From a bacterium (GTDB taxonomy: Bacteria; CAIJMQ01), in the NCBI GenBank assembly GCA_023135785.1, contig JAGLSL010000012.1, positions 1 to 40,781 of the forward strand: a stretch of 40,781 nucleotides of DNA. The letters run 5' to 3'. This document shows positions 25,401 to 32,518 of this stretch, one piece after another. Numbering within the stretch: the first letter of the stretch is position 1; the number at the start of each line of letters is the position of its first letter. The position numbers were made by a program, and so were the translations under genes. A model generated the notes under the pieces. The model was not told the origin of the DNA and did no database searches. It was given only the letters and a program-made list of their open reading frames with translations.

Positions 25401-27355
25401 CCTATGGAGGTGGTGTGTTTAGTTCGTTTTCTTCTATAGAACTCATAAATTGCATATTCAGCGGAAACTTTGCCGGTTATGGCGGAGCAGTAGCAATTGA
25501 TGGCTGCAACGAACCTGAACTTTCAAAAATAACTAACTGCACTTTTTACGGAAACTCTGCCACTGCTTATGGTAATGGTATATATAATGTTGACAGCAAC
25601 CCAACAATAATAAACTGTATATTATGGGATAGCGGAGAAGAAATATATAATGACGGTACATCAAATCCAACCGTCACTTACTGTGATATACAAGGCGGCT
25701 ACACAGGTGAAAGCAACATAGACAGCGACCCGTTATTTGTGAATGCAAGTAATCCCGCGGGTGTGGATGGAATTTTTGCCACTATAGATGACGGATTAAG
25801 GATTCGTACAAACAGTCCGTGTGTTGATTCGGCAAACGGAGAGACTGCGCCATTAACAGATATAACCGGACTTGAACGCATAGATATTGCTAATGTTCCC
25901 AATACCGGCGCGGGCGCTCCCAACTATGCCGATATCGGCGCCTGCGAATCAGGACACGACTTTGATTCCGACGGTATGCCGGATGAATGGGAAAGTTTTT
26001 ATGGACTTAATCCTTATAATCCCGATGCAAATGATGACCCGGATATTGACAATTTGACTAACTTACAAGAATATCTAACTGGCACCAATCCCAATGATTC
26101 AGATACAGATGATGATGATTTAAATGATGGTGACGAAGTTAATCTTTATAACACTGACCCGCTTAATCCCGACAGCGACGACGATTTAATGCCTGACGGT
26201 TGGGAAGTTCAATATAATTTAGACCCGCTTGACCCAAGTGATGCAAATGATGACCTGGACGAAGACGAAGTCACCAACTTATGGGAATATACATACAATA
26301 CAAATCCAAATAATCCTGACACTGATGAGGACGGATTAAGTGACGGATATGAAATATATGCCTATGGCACAGACCCCAACAATCCTGATTCTGACGGCGA
26401 TGGTGTAAGTGACGGAGATGAAGTAAATCAGGGAAGTGACCCTACAGATCCTTTAGATGAAGGACAGCCGCCCACACCGGAAGACCTTTTATCCCTGTTG
26501 GAAACGGCTTATTATGCCGGAGATTTGGAAGGAATAGCCATAAATGCGGACAAATTAATGAAACAAGGTTCAGCGGCTACTCTTCAACTATTAGCAGTCC
26601 TTCAAGATGAAGAAAAAGACCTTGGTTTCCGCGGAATAATAGCAGAAATAATAGAAGAAATAAAAGACCCAAATTCCGCAGACGCTTTAATTGCAATCTT
26701 GGAAGATGTAAATCAGGATACATACATTAGAGCAGAAGCGGCATACATATTAGGAACAACAGAAAGCGATACAGCCCTTGCTCCCTTGCTAAATGCTCTT
26801 AATAATCCCGATATAGACATAAAATCTTCCGCTGCTTTAGGTTTGGGTCTCTTAGGAAGAGAAGAAGCAATTACTCCTCTTATTATCCTTTTAGAAAATA
26901 CGGAAGAAGAAGCGATAGTTCGTGTCCGTTGCGGTGAAGCGTTATCTAATCTTAACACCTTATTAGCATTAGATACATTTATAAATACACTTCAGAATGA
27001 TGAAGATGAAACAATGAGAGGACGTTCTGCTTTATGGCTCGGTTCGCTTGAACATTCAGACGCAGTCCCGTCTTTAATAGAAGCTGTAAATGAAGATAGT
27101 AGTCTTTACGTAGCCGACAACGCTGCTATTGCTTTAGGAATGATAGGAGACATTTCCGCTGTAGATACTTTAATAAGCGCTTTAGACAGAGGCGGACTTC
27201 TTAGAATAAACTCCGCAGAGGCATTGGCTCAAATAGGCGATTTGAGCGCCGCTCAATCAATAGCCGATGCTATAGGAAACGAACAAGATACTTGGGGAAA
27301 ACAAAAATTAATAGAAGCATACGAACAATTGACAGGAGTGGAATATCAGCCATGA
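22442..27355 (+). CDS. Giant secreted beta-helix protein with calcium-binding repeats and C-terminal HEAT repeats
   Basis: The 1637-residue protein has a signal peptide (about 1-25), a short Asp-rich calcium-type repeat (SDKDGYSNLCESL), a parallel beta-helix segment (about 70-210) and a Pro/Thr linker. A WYVDDDAPDTGTGTSWEDAF module opens a second, longer beta-helix (about 305-1160) with many NNT/NNI turns. Within it, two NosD-like blocks both begin D-S-C-Q-x-L-D-Q-P and are clear internal duplicates about 220 residues apart. Next come five or six thrombospondin-3-like Asp repeats (DSDGMPDEWE, DSDTDDDDLNDGDE, DSDGDGVSDGDE), then HEAT/PBS-lyase-like helical repeats to the end (about 1345-1637). 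HEAT repeats on an exported protein are unusual. ATG 22442 is used rather than an adjacent TTG. It follows the prepilin and is coupled to the next gene. Confidence 0.9.
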   Translation: MKIKFLTCLLILGLIGFIGITTINSAEVSPTPTELKSSVAIPSDSDKDGYSNLCESLHKSDPQDKESTPKENITINVPSDIKTIQGAINIAIDGDTIVVAQGKYQGNINFNGKTITLTSTDSLNPDVVARTIIEGTHPGSVITIDTNSTLKGFTITSTSSNCRGIYCKNASPIIENCTIIDNQTTELGGGIYSTKKSKPKIINCIISRNKDSSGTHESAQALNQNKFGSGQVFGGTPQITQSWINGQGLVDNTTEEIAVQIPSSTAETPSTQPTSTPTPNEPLPEIPETTDKVFQIIPLSGSPVWYVDDDAPDTGTGTSWEDAFKYLKDALNDTGILPGEEIWVAQGTYKPDQGDSIILGDRTATFQLINGVTLKGGYAGLANPSNPDERDRANYQTILSGDIGIPDNEADNSYHVVESSGTDTIAVFDSFTVTAGNANGSAPYNSGGGMYNAGDSPVVTNCRFTENSAILGGAVFSGATTEQDIVYIDSCQTLDQPYTTYYLTQDLIGEEVTTIHITAEGIIFDGQGHSITNPNLEAPVIHSSANNVTIRNFDLTASSQYFSSANNGYGKGIHITADNNTVENNTVTDTFWGIAVSGDNNIIQNNTVEANAKGIHLSGDNNIVKNNLARNNNKHQSWGLGVWVGQSNQFINNKVYGNKYGLVLYDADYTLLKCNNIYENTRQNIYYYSNTQNVTTDDNCDDIDCIIVDSCQALDQPNTTYRLAVDLLGEEVCAKCINIIAEGVTFDGGSHTIRTSLQEPVIYSTKANTTIKDCILQGPSSGSYGTSQGIKFKGEASGIIQNNKISGFGTGLDIQSGNGNIIDNNILENNIKALHLMGNNCANNIIKNNLVKNNTRSQGWGMAVWTGEGHQFNNNKVYGNKYGIVLYGTNHTLLKCDQYFSNNYKDIYLYRDNQYGTPASNNRDVNAYGVSYSTKYIGFGAEFNEYPDDCDELECIWQNDVCEVTTITNEQSSPIFTNCIFDGNSASYGGGVFSSFSSIELINCIFSGNFAGYGGAVAIDGCNEPELSKITNCTFYGNSATAYGNGIYNVDSNPTIINCILWDSGEEIYNDGTSNPTVTYCDIQGGYTGESNIDSDPLFVNASNPAGVDGIFATIDDGLRIRTNSPCVDSANGETAPLTDITGLERIDIANVPNTGAGAPNYADIGACESGHDFDSDGMPDEWESFYGLNPYNPDANDDPDIDNLTNLQEYLTGTNPNDSDTDDDDLNDGDEVNLYNTDPLNPDSDDDLMPDGWEVQYNLDPLDPSDANDDLDEDEVTNLWEYTYNTNPNNPDTDEDGLSDGYEIYAYGTDPNNPDSDGDGVSDGDEVNQGSDPTDPLDEGQPPTPEDLLSLLETAYYAGDLEGIAINADKLMKQGSAATLQLLAVLQDEEKDLGFRGIIAEIIEEIKDPNSADALIAILEDVNQDTYIRAEAAYILGTTESDTALAPLLNALNNPDIDIKSSAALGLGLLGREEAITPLIILLENTEEEAIVRVRCGEALSNLNTLLALDTFINTLQNDEDETMRGRSALWLGSLEHSDAVPSLIEAVNEDSSLYVADNAAIALGMIGDISAVDTLISALDRGGLLRINSAEALAQIGDLSAAQSIADAIGNEQDTWGKQKLIEAYEQLTGVEYQP

Positions 27356-28650
27356 AGAAAATAGCCATCTATATATTTATTGGAATAATAAGTATTTTTC
27401 TTATTTCCAGTTTTTTTCTTTCCGGCTGGACTGATTGGAAAAAGTTGGGACTTGAGGGAAAACTCGTTTATGTTGGGACGTTTGACCAAATTCACATTTT
27501 AGATTTGGCTACGGGTAGAGACAATAGATTAGGAGAAAGAGGAGATTACCCTATTTTGTTATCTCCTGATAGCAAAAAAATAGCTTTTCATTCCTATACA
27601 GGAACAACAGGTTTAATAATAATGGATATTGCAACAAAAGAAAAAGAAGTAATAGATAAAGGTATTTGTAGACCAATCTCTTGGTCTCCTGATATGACAA
27701 AATTTGCCTATTGGACAAACAAATTCCTAGAAGAAAATTATATGGGCGCTATGGTTTTTGACCTAAAAGACAAGAAAAAATATTACATGAATACGCCTTC
27801 TTTTAATTGGTCCCCTGATAGTAAAAAGATTGCCTGCGGTCTTCTCAGAAAAGTATATAAATATCATCAATTATTTGGGCCAAAAAGTTCGGTGGAAGAT
27901 ATAGAAAGAGGGAAAGACCAAATTGTAATAGTTAGAAACGGTTTTATTTCCTCTATGTGGATAAGAGATCCTTCTTCCGGTGAAGAAAGAGAAATATACA
28001 ACGCTGAAACAAAAAACTTTTCAGAAGAAGCAGATAATCTTGTATTTAAGGTTAGAGATTCTGAAATGGATAAATACGCATTAATAGAAAAAAATAATGA
28101 AAATGATTTGAAACAGTTAAGTATTATAGATAAAAAAGATATAAAAAAATATAGTTATAGTGGTTATAGGTATGCACAAGAAGAAGAAAGAATTTGCATT
28201 ATAGATTTGGGAAATATGAGCAAACAAGATTTAGGACAAGGATATGACCCGCAGTTCTCTTCTGATGGTAGAGAAATTGCATTTTCAAAGCTAGGGAAAC
28301 CTAATTCAGTATGGATAATATCTTTGGAAAGTGGCGAGAGAAAAAAACTAATAGACGGAGGGTCAAGTCCGCTATTTTCGCCTGATGGAAAGAAAGTTTT
28401 ATTTTTCAAAGGAGAAAACATTTGGATAGTGGATAGAGATGGGAATAACCAGAAACAATTGACTTCCATTGACTCTAATAAAAAAGATTATAGGGTAAGC
28501 AATCCGCAATGGATGGAAAACACTAAAATAATATATGAAAAATGGTCTTTTGACACAGAGGCACCAATGGGTTTTTATTATTACTATGCAGTAAATACAG
28601 ACGGAACAGATAACCAAATGCTTAAAAAGATTCTGTGGACAGCTTTTTAA
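27352..28650 (+). CDS. Exported beta-propeller (TolB/WD40-like) protein
   Basis: I use ATG 27352, which overlaps the TGA of the giant gene (ATGA), giving 432 residues. There is an N-terminal signal anchor (about 3-24). The rest consists of TolB-like propeller blades, recognised by repeated S-P-D-S/G-K-K-I-A-F cores (LLSPDSKKIAFHS, SWSPDMTKFAYW, NWSPDSKKIACG, FSSDGREIAFSK, FSPDGKKVLFFK). TolB-type propellers bind protein or peptide partners in the periplasm; the partner here is unknown. Blades 4-5 are irregular, with a Lys/Glu-rich insertion. It appears to be an operon partner of the giant protein and the following NlpC/P60-like gene. Confidence 0.88.
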   Translation: MKKIAIYIFIGIISIFLISSFFLSGWTDWKKLGLEGKLVYVGTFDQIHILDLATGRDNRLGERGDYPILLSPDSKKIAFHSYTGTTGLIIMDIATKEKEVIDKGICRPISWSPDMTKFAYWTNKFLEENYMGAMVFDLKDKKKYYMNTPSFNWSPDSKKIACGLLRKVYKYHQLFGPKSSVEDIERGKDQIVIVRNGFISSMWIRDPSSGEEREIYNAETKNFSEEADNLVFKVRDSEMDKYALIEKNNENDLKQLSIIDKKDIKKYSYSGYRYAQEEERICIIDLGNMSKQDLGQGYDPQFSSDGREIAFSKLGKPNSVWIISLESGERKKLIDGGSSPLFSPDGKKVLFFKGENIWIVDRDGNNQKQLTSIDSNKKDYRVSNPQWMENTKIIYEKWSFDTEAPMGFYYYYAVNTDGTDNQMLKKILWTAF

Positions 28651-28651
28651 A

Positions 28652-30142
28652 ATGAGAGCCAAAAATATGCCAAGGATTATAAATTTTTGCCTGATGATAG
28701 GACTTTATCTCTTATCTTTATCTCTTTATGCAGGTGACTTGGGTTCGGTTGACGGTCATGCTTTGGTCTTTGAGAAGGGAGATATTATATCTTATCAGGG
28801 AAAGGAAGGGATTACTTTTACTTATGGGCATAATGGTATTTTTTATGAATGGCCCATAACAGAAGCAGATTCTCACGATTCCTCTCAATATGCCACTATA
28901 GAAGCTCTGGGGTATGAATTTCCGGTAGGCAAACGTGATATAGCTAATTTTTTAGAGCGTGGACGTGCATTCTGGGGAGTCTATAAGAACGCAAATCTAA
29001 CTTATCTTCAACGAAACAAAATAGTAGATACCGCTAAAAATCAGTTTGGAGTTAAATATTCAGTAATAAAGATAAAAAGACCTAGGGAAATATACGGTGA
29101 TAAAGCTTCTTTTCGTTGTGACGGATTAGTAGAATACTGTTATGAACAAGTGGGAGTAGATTTAGTGCAGAGAGATGCTGCTTGGCCTCAATGGCCATGG
29201 GAAACCTTAATATCTCCTCTAAAGCAAATACAGTCTTCTCATTTAGCAGAACGCACATCGGCTTCGGTAGAAACAGTAGAATTAGAAAGAGTTCTTCAAA
29301 ATGGTGAGCCAATAGAACCTGATGAAAATGATATATATTATGTTTACGATAGACCAATAACTGACATAGTGACGATAGAAGCAAACGTAAGCGATGGTGA
29401 CTATGGTTCAGGAATCAGAATGACCGATTTCTGGATTGGCGCACCAGATGATACCCCGGATGTATTTGAAAGTAATGATAGCGGTAAAAGGATAGGAATA
29501 GATAACCATCCTACAACAGTTGGCGGCATATATAAAGCGGACTGGGACATTGACGATTTTGAACCCGGCGAATACATCATCCATGTTTTAGCCTACGACC
29601 AAGCGGGGAATATGAAAAACATTGAGATAAAGATGTGGAAGAGACTGGAGATCGTACCTAATTGGACACTAATAAGAGAAATACGATTGGGAAGGGTAGA
29701 GTACTCTGTTTCGCCAGAGTATAGTTTTAACAAAGCGAAAGAAGATTGGAATAAAAATGACTGGTACTTTACGTATCTGGTGGGAGTGGATGTTCGTTTC
29801 GGATGGCTGGATTATGCGTTGCGGTATTATGTAGTCATTGGCAGAGGCAAACCTCATACGGATTTAACAGCTTATAACCCTGATCAATATCGTGCAGAAG
29901 TTTGGTATCAAATTACGAAAGGTGGCCCGATATATGCTGTATTTGATGCTCACAATAGCGGATATACAGAAAATAAATGGTATAAATATCCAGAAGACCC
30001 CGTAGTTGGAACTATTTGGACAGGAACCCAATGGATTCCGCCTGTTAATAACCCACCAAATTGGAATTGTTATCACGGTCCAGAAGAAGGAAAGATAGGG
30101 TGGGTTGCCGGAGATTGGAAATTCTTATTGCTACCTAAATAG
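28652..30142 (+). CDS. Exported permuted NlpC/P60-like (YiiX/LRAT-type) hydrolase with C-terminal Ig-like region
   Basis: The 496-residue protein has a signal peptide (about 1-26). Its putative catalytic His lies in TYGHNGIFYEW (about 57-67), ahead of the putative catalytic Cys in FRCDGLVEYCYEQVG (about 152-166). His before Cys is the order of the permuted NlpC/P60 group (YiiX, YaeF, LRAT), which cleave amide or ester bonds in peptidoglycan, peptides or lipids. After a linker (about 215-240) comes a beta-sandwich-like module containing YIIHVLAYDQAGNMKNIEIK (about 305-325), then a Trp/Tyr-rich C-terminal domain I do not recognise. It starts 1 nt after the propeller gene and ends the operon. 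Confidence 0.8.
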   Translation: MRAKNMPRIINFCLMIGLYLLSLSLYAGDLGSVDGHALVFEKGDIISYQGKEGITFTYGHNGIFYEWPITEADSHDSSQYATIEALGYEFPVGKRDIANFLERGRAFWGVYKNANLTYLQRNKIVDTAKNQFGVKYSVIKIKRPREIYGDKASFRCDGLVEYCYEQVGVDLVQRDAAWPQWPWETLISPLKQIQSSHLAERTSASVETVELERVLQNGEPIEPDENDIYYVYDRPITDIVTIEANVSDGDYGSGIRMTDFWIGAPDDTPDVFESNDSGKRIGIDNHPTTVGGIYKADWDIDDFEPGEYIIHVLAYDQAGNMKNIEIKMWKRLEIVPNWTLIREIRLGRVEYSVSPEYSFNKAKEDWNKNDWYFTYLVGVDVRFGWLDYALRYYVVIGRGKPHTDLTAYNPDQYRAEVWYQITKGGPIYAVFDAHNSGYTENKWYKYPEDPVVGTIWTGTQWIPPVNNPPNWNCYHGPEEGKIGWVAGDWKFLLLPK

Positions 30143-30165
30143 AAGGGGGACCCAAGTAATTGGTA

Positions 30166-30189
30166 AAATAGGGACAGCTGTCCCTATTT
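30166..30189. repeat. 24-nt perfect palindrome centred on GGGACAGCTGTCCC
   Basis: The sequence is identical to its own reverse complement across 24 nt, with the core GGGACAGCTGTCCC flanked by AAATA/TATTT. It lies 23 nt after the last gene of the operon and could form a strong hairpin, but it has no U-run for a classical terminator. GGGACA motifs recur at 30562 (GGGGACAGACACCTTTAAAA) and 31043 (GGGACACATCCCATTTAA). Confidence 0.85.
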
Positions 30190-30216
30190 ATTGACATAAC
30201 TGAGCAATTAGACAAG

Positions 30217-30259
30217 CTGTGAACTCTAAACTTTCTTAGAACTGGTGGTCCCCTGTTTT
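30217..30259 (+). repeat. 43-nt direct repeat, copy 1
   Basis: CTGTGAACTCTAAACTTTCT and the bases following to 30259 match 30867-30909 at 39 of 43 positions. The stretch 30143-31200 has no intact gene and consists mainly of such repeats, a candidate small RNA and an Rhs remnant. Confidence 0.85.
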
Positions 30260-30376
30260 ATCTTCAAGGTAAGCGAGTGAACGGGTTAACCAATTAAGAG
30301 TTTAATCATTTAACCGGCTAACTAAAAATAGTTTACAGTAACTACTTATAACCGAATTAAGGGATTTGACATATGC

Positions 30377-30404
30377 TTGACATTTGTCTGACGTATGTTA
30401 TACA
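30377..30404 (+). promoter_or_regulatory. Strong sigma70-type promoter with operator-like dyad
   Basis: TTGACA (30377-30382), a 16-nt spacer and TATACA (30399-30404) form a near-consensus promoter. An imperfect inverted repeat ACATATG (30369-30375) / CGTATGT (30392-30398) overlaps it, as in an autoregulated or repressed promoter. No gene of ordinary length follows. Confidence 0.65.
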
Positions 30405-30410
30405 CTACAG

Positions 30411-30476
30411 TAGCTCATCTACCATGTGTAGAAGGAGTATCGGTGTCGTCTTTCGAGGCGACGCCAGTCTTTTTAT
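30411..30476 (+). ncRNA. Candidate small RNA of about 65 nt
   Basis: Transcription from the promoter at 30377-30404 would start near 30411 and end at an intrinsic terminator at 30442-30476. The RNA has a small 5' hairpin (CTAC-CATGT-GTAG, 30419-30431), a GGAG motif and the terminator stem. No ORF of useful length is present. It could equally be the leader of a lost gene or a transcribed repeat. Confidence 0.45.
30442..30476 (+). terminator. Intrinsic terminator
   Basis: GGTGTCGTC (30442-30450) pairs with GGCGACGCC (30457-30465) over 9 bp including two G-U pairs, with a 6-nt TTTCGA loop. It is followed by AGTCTTTTTAT. This is a textbook rho-independent terminator on the plus strand. Confidence 0.75.
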
Positions 30477-30586
30477 AAGACCTTTCGCAAGCTTTTAACA
30501 ATTTTCTCTTCGTATGATTTCTATTTGTTGGATAGGATGTTAAGAACGGCGGAAAGGGAAAGGGGACAGACACCTTTAAAATATAA

Positions 30587-30757
30587 ATTCTCAATCCTTA
30601 TAACTACTGTTTTAATAATCCTATTAATTATGTCGACCCAAATGGGGCATCTCCCTCATTAATAGTCGTAATTGTTTGTCTTACAGCTCTGGGAATTTCG
30701 CTTGTAAATGCGTGGTTACAAACGGCATATGCCGGCAGATTTAAAAAAGATAAGTAG
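30587..30757 (+). pseudogene. Remnant of an RHS repeat-associated core protein C-terminus
   Basis: One frame without a good start codon reads ILNPYNYCFNNPINYVDPNG, the hallmark end of the RHS repeat-associated core. It then continues about 36 residues into a hydrophobic segment (SLIVVIVCLTALGISLVNAW), ending FKKDK and TAG. The match begins directly after a GGGGACAGACACCTTTAAAA repeat. The large YD-repeat body expected upstream is absent. This is therefore a fragment left by deletion or rearrangement, with the short variable tip that would have followed the core. Confidence 0.7.
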
Positions 30758-30866
30758 GTGTATTAGACAGTAAACAAGAGAGAAGAGAGAGAAGAGGGTC
30801 AAATCTTGACATTTGACAAAAATCTTTCAGGAAGGTCTTTTACCGAACGCTTTCAGTGCTGACAAT

Positions 30867-30909
30867 CTGTGAACCCTAAACTTTCTTATAACTGGTAGTT
30901 CCCTGTTTT
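30867..30909 (+). repeat. 43-nt direct repeat, copy 2
   Basis: This copy differs from 30217-30259 at four positions. The two copies are 650 nt apart and bracket the candidate small RNA and the Rhs remnant. The intervening block may have been moved or duplicated as a unit. Confidence 0.85.
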
Positions 30910-30981
30910 CTAAGAGATGCGGTTTCCCCCACCACTAAAGATCGGTGGTCAAGTAAAATTGACAAGATAAACTATCATTGG

Positions 30982-31027
30982 ATTCCCGCATTTGCGGGAA
31001 TGACAAAAGAAGAGAGCGGGAATGACA
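30982..31027. repeat. ATTCCCGCA hairpin and adjoining half copy
   Basis: ATTCCCGCA (30982-30990) pairs with TGCGGGAAT (30993-31001), followed by GACA. AGCGGGAATGACA then repeats the right arm at 31015-31027. It is related to the TGTCATTCCCGC element at 17623. Confidence 0.75.
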
Positions 31028-31181
31028 GGATTGCTTAAAATCAGGGACACATCCCATTTAATGTTTTCGAAAATTAGAAAATAGTAGAAAAATGATTTTC
31101 GGTTTCCGTTAATTACTTACAACTTAAAACTGCCCAATATCTTCCTCGCCTTTCAAATATAACCTTGGTATTACTACTTAA

Positions 31182-31210
31182 TTGTCCATAAATATAAATA
31201 AGTGTATAAT
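31182..31210 (+). promoter_or_regulatory. Promoter of the mntA-hepT module, probably leaderless
   Basis: TTGTCC (31182-31187), a 17-nt spacer and TATAAT (31205-31210) are followed after 6 nt by the ATG at 31217. The expected start of transcription is at or within a base or two of that ATG, so the mRNA would have no leader. The upstream stretch 31066-31181 has no other feature. Confidence 0.7.
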
Positions 31211-31216
31211 TTTGGC

Positions 31217-31525
31217 ATGAAACAAATGGAAAATATAGAAAATAAACAAATTGAAGACATAAAGAGAACAATTACTCAAGTATTAGTGAGATATGAAGTC
31301 AAAAAAGCCGCTCTTTTTGGTTCTGTTGTAAGAGAAGAAGCAACTGAAGGCAGTGATATTGACTTGCTTGTTGAATTTAATGGAAGCAAGAGTTTATTAG
31401 ACCTTGTAGGGTTAAAATTAGAACTGGAAGAATTGTTAGGGAAGAAAGTGGACGTTCTCACTTATAGGTCTCTCCATCCTCTTCTTAGAGAAAGAATATT
31501 GGCAGAACAGAAAGTAATTCTATGA
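31217..31525 (+). CDS. mntA: MntA-type minimal nucleotidyltransferase antitoxin
   Basis: The 102-residue protein carries the nucleotidyltransferase motif G-S-x(10)-D-x-D (GSVVREEATEGSDIDLLVEF) and a later D-V-L-T strand giving the third acidic residue. MNT proteins of this group neutralise HepT by adding AMP to a tyrosine of its active-site motif. I choose ATG 31217 because a GTG further upstream (31202) overlaps the promoter -10 box. A second ATG at 31226 is possible. The stop overlaps the hepT start by 4 nt (ATGA), the usual gene order of the module. Confidence 0.9.
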   Translation: MKQMENIENKQIEDIKRTITQVLVRYEVKKAALFGSVVREEATEGSDIDLLVEFNGSKSLLDLVGLKLELEELLGKKVDVLTYRSLHPLLRERILAEQKVIL

Positions 31526-31860
31526 AGAAAGATGTAAAAATATTATTAGAACACATATTGGAATGCATTGGATTGATTGAAGAATATATAAAAGATAAGA
31601 CAGAAAAAGACTTTTTCGCTTCTGTTCAACTTCAAGATTCTATTATTCGGCGCATAGAAATCATAGGTGAAGCGGTTAAACACATTCCTGATGAGACAAA
31701 AGAAAAATATCCACAGATACAATGGAAAAGGATTGCAAGTATGCGCGATGTACTTGTCCATGAGTATTTCGGCATAGATTTAGTGTTGACATGGAAAGTT
31801 GCCAAACAAGATATTCCTGAGTTGAAAAAGAGAATATTGGAAGTCCTCTCAAAAATGTAG
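31522..31860 (+). CDS. hepT: HepT-type HEPN ribonuclease toxin
   Basis: The 112-residue all-helical protein has the HEPN RNase motif R-x4-H-x-Y (RDVLVHEY). Arg and His cleave RNA, and Tyr is the residue AMPylated by MntA in characterised pairs. The family (formerly DUF86) acts as the toxin of a type VII toxin-antitoxin system, sometimes with anti-phage activity. It is translationally coupled to mntA. It ends 1 nt from the end of the convergent HAD gene, with no terminator between. Confidence 0.92.
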   Translation: MKKDVKILLEHILECIGLIEEYIKDKTEKDFFASVQLQDSIIRRIEIIGEAVKHIPDETKEKYPQIQWKRIASMRDVLVHEYFGIDLVLTWKVAKQDIPELKKRILEVLSKM

Positions 31861-31861
31861 A

Positions 31862-32518
31862 TTACTTCACAACTGTCAAATCCTCAATAGATAGTCCCTT
31901 CAAACTATCCACCACAAAATCGGCTTGTTGGAGTTTGGATTCTGCAAAAGTGCTTGCAACTCCAACAACAATAAATCCTCCCTTTTTTCCTGCTTGGATA
32001 CCGGCAGGCGAATCTTCTATTACGAGAGCTTCCCCGGGTAAAACATCAAGTTTTTTTGCGGTTAATAAGAATATTTCAGGGTCGGGCTTTAGGTTTTTGC
32101 ATTCTTCGGCGGTAGTAATTGCGTCAAAATCCCTTATATCTATACCTGCCCCCTTTAAAGTTATCTCTAAAATCGACCTATGAGAAGATGTTGCGATTGC
32201 GGTTTTAAGTCCTACTCTTTTCACTTCTTTTATGAGTGCAACAACTCCCTGGAAAGGTTTTATACCGCCAGCAAGGGCAATCTCACGGAAATTTTCCTCT
32301 CTCTTTTTCATCGCTTTTCCCATATTAATGGATACATTGTATTTTTCAGCCACGCCCATAATATATTTTTTGGTTCCGGTACCGACAAATGGCAGGAAAT
32401 CTTTTTTCGTTACTTCTATGCCATAGAGTTGTCTAAACATATCGACAGTAGCCCCAGCAGTGGCACCTTCCGTATTGACTATCACCCCGTCCATATCAAA
32501 AATAACCGCTTTTATCAT
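31862..32518 (-). CDS. HAD-superfamily phosphatase/phosphomutase (beta-phosphoglucomutase-like)
   Basis: The 218-residue protein has all four HAD motifs: FDMDGVIVN (nucleophile Asp9, Asp11), TSS near residue 115, Lys in NLKPDPEIF, and EDSPAGIQAG. A helical cap domain lies between motifs I and II, as in beta-phosphoglucomutases and phosphoglycolate phosphatases. It would act on a small phosphorylated sugar or acid. The ATG overlaps the stop of the TPR gene (ATGA), so the two are coupled. The substrate cannot be chosen from sequence. Confidence 0.9.
   Translation of the reverse strand: MIKAVIFDMDGVIVNTEGATAGATVDMFRQLYGIEVTKKDFLPFVGTGTKKYIMGVAEKYNVSINMGKAMKKREENFREIALAGGIKPFQGVVALIKEVKRVGLKTAIATSSHRSILEITLKGAGIDIRDFDAITTAEECKNLKPDPEIFLLTAKKLDVLPGEALVIEDSPAGIQAGKKGGFIVVGVASTFAESKLQQADFVVDSLKGLSIEDLTVVK

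Noticed and set aside
27292-27351. Upstream alternative start for the propeller gene
   Set aside because: It would overlap the giant gene by 60 nt in another frame, and the signal anchor begins at the ATGA-coupled start at 27352.
31202-31216. GTG start for mntA
   Set aside because: It overlaps the -10 box TATAAT, so it could not be on the transcript.
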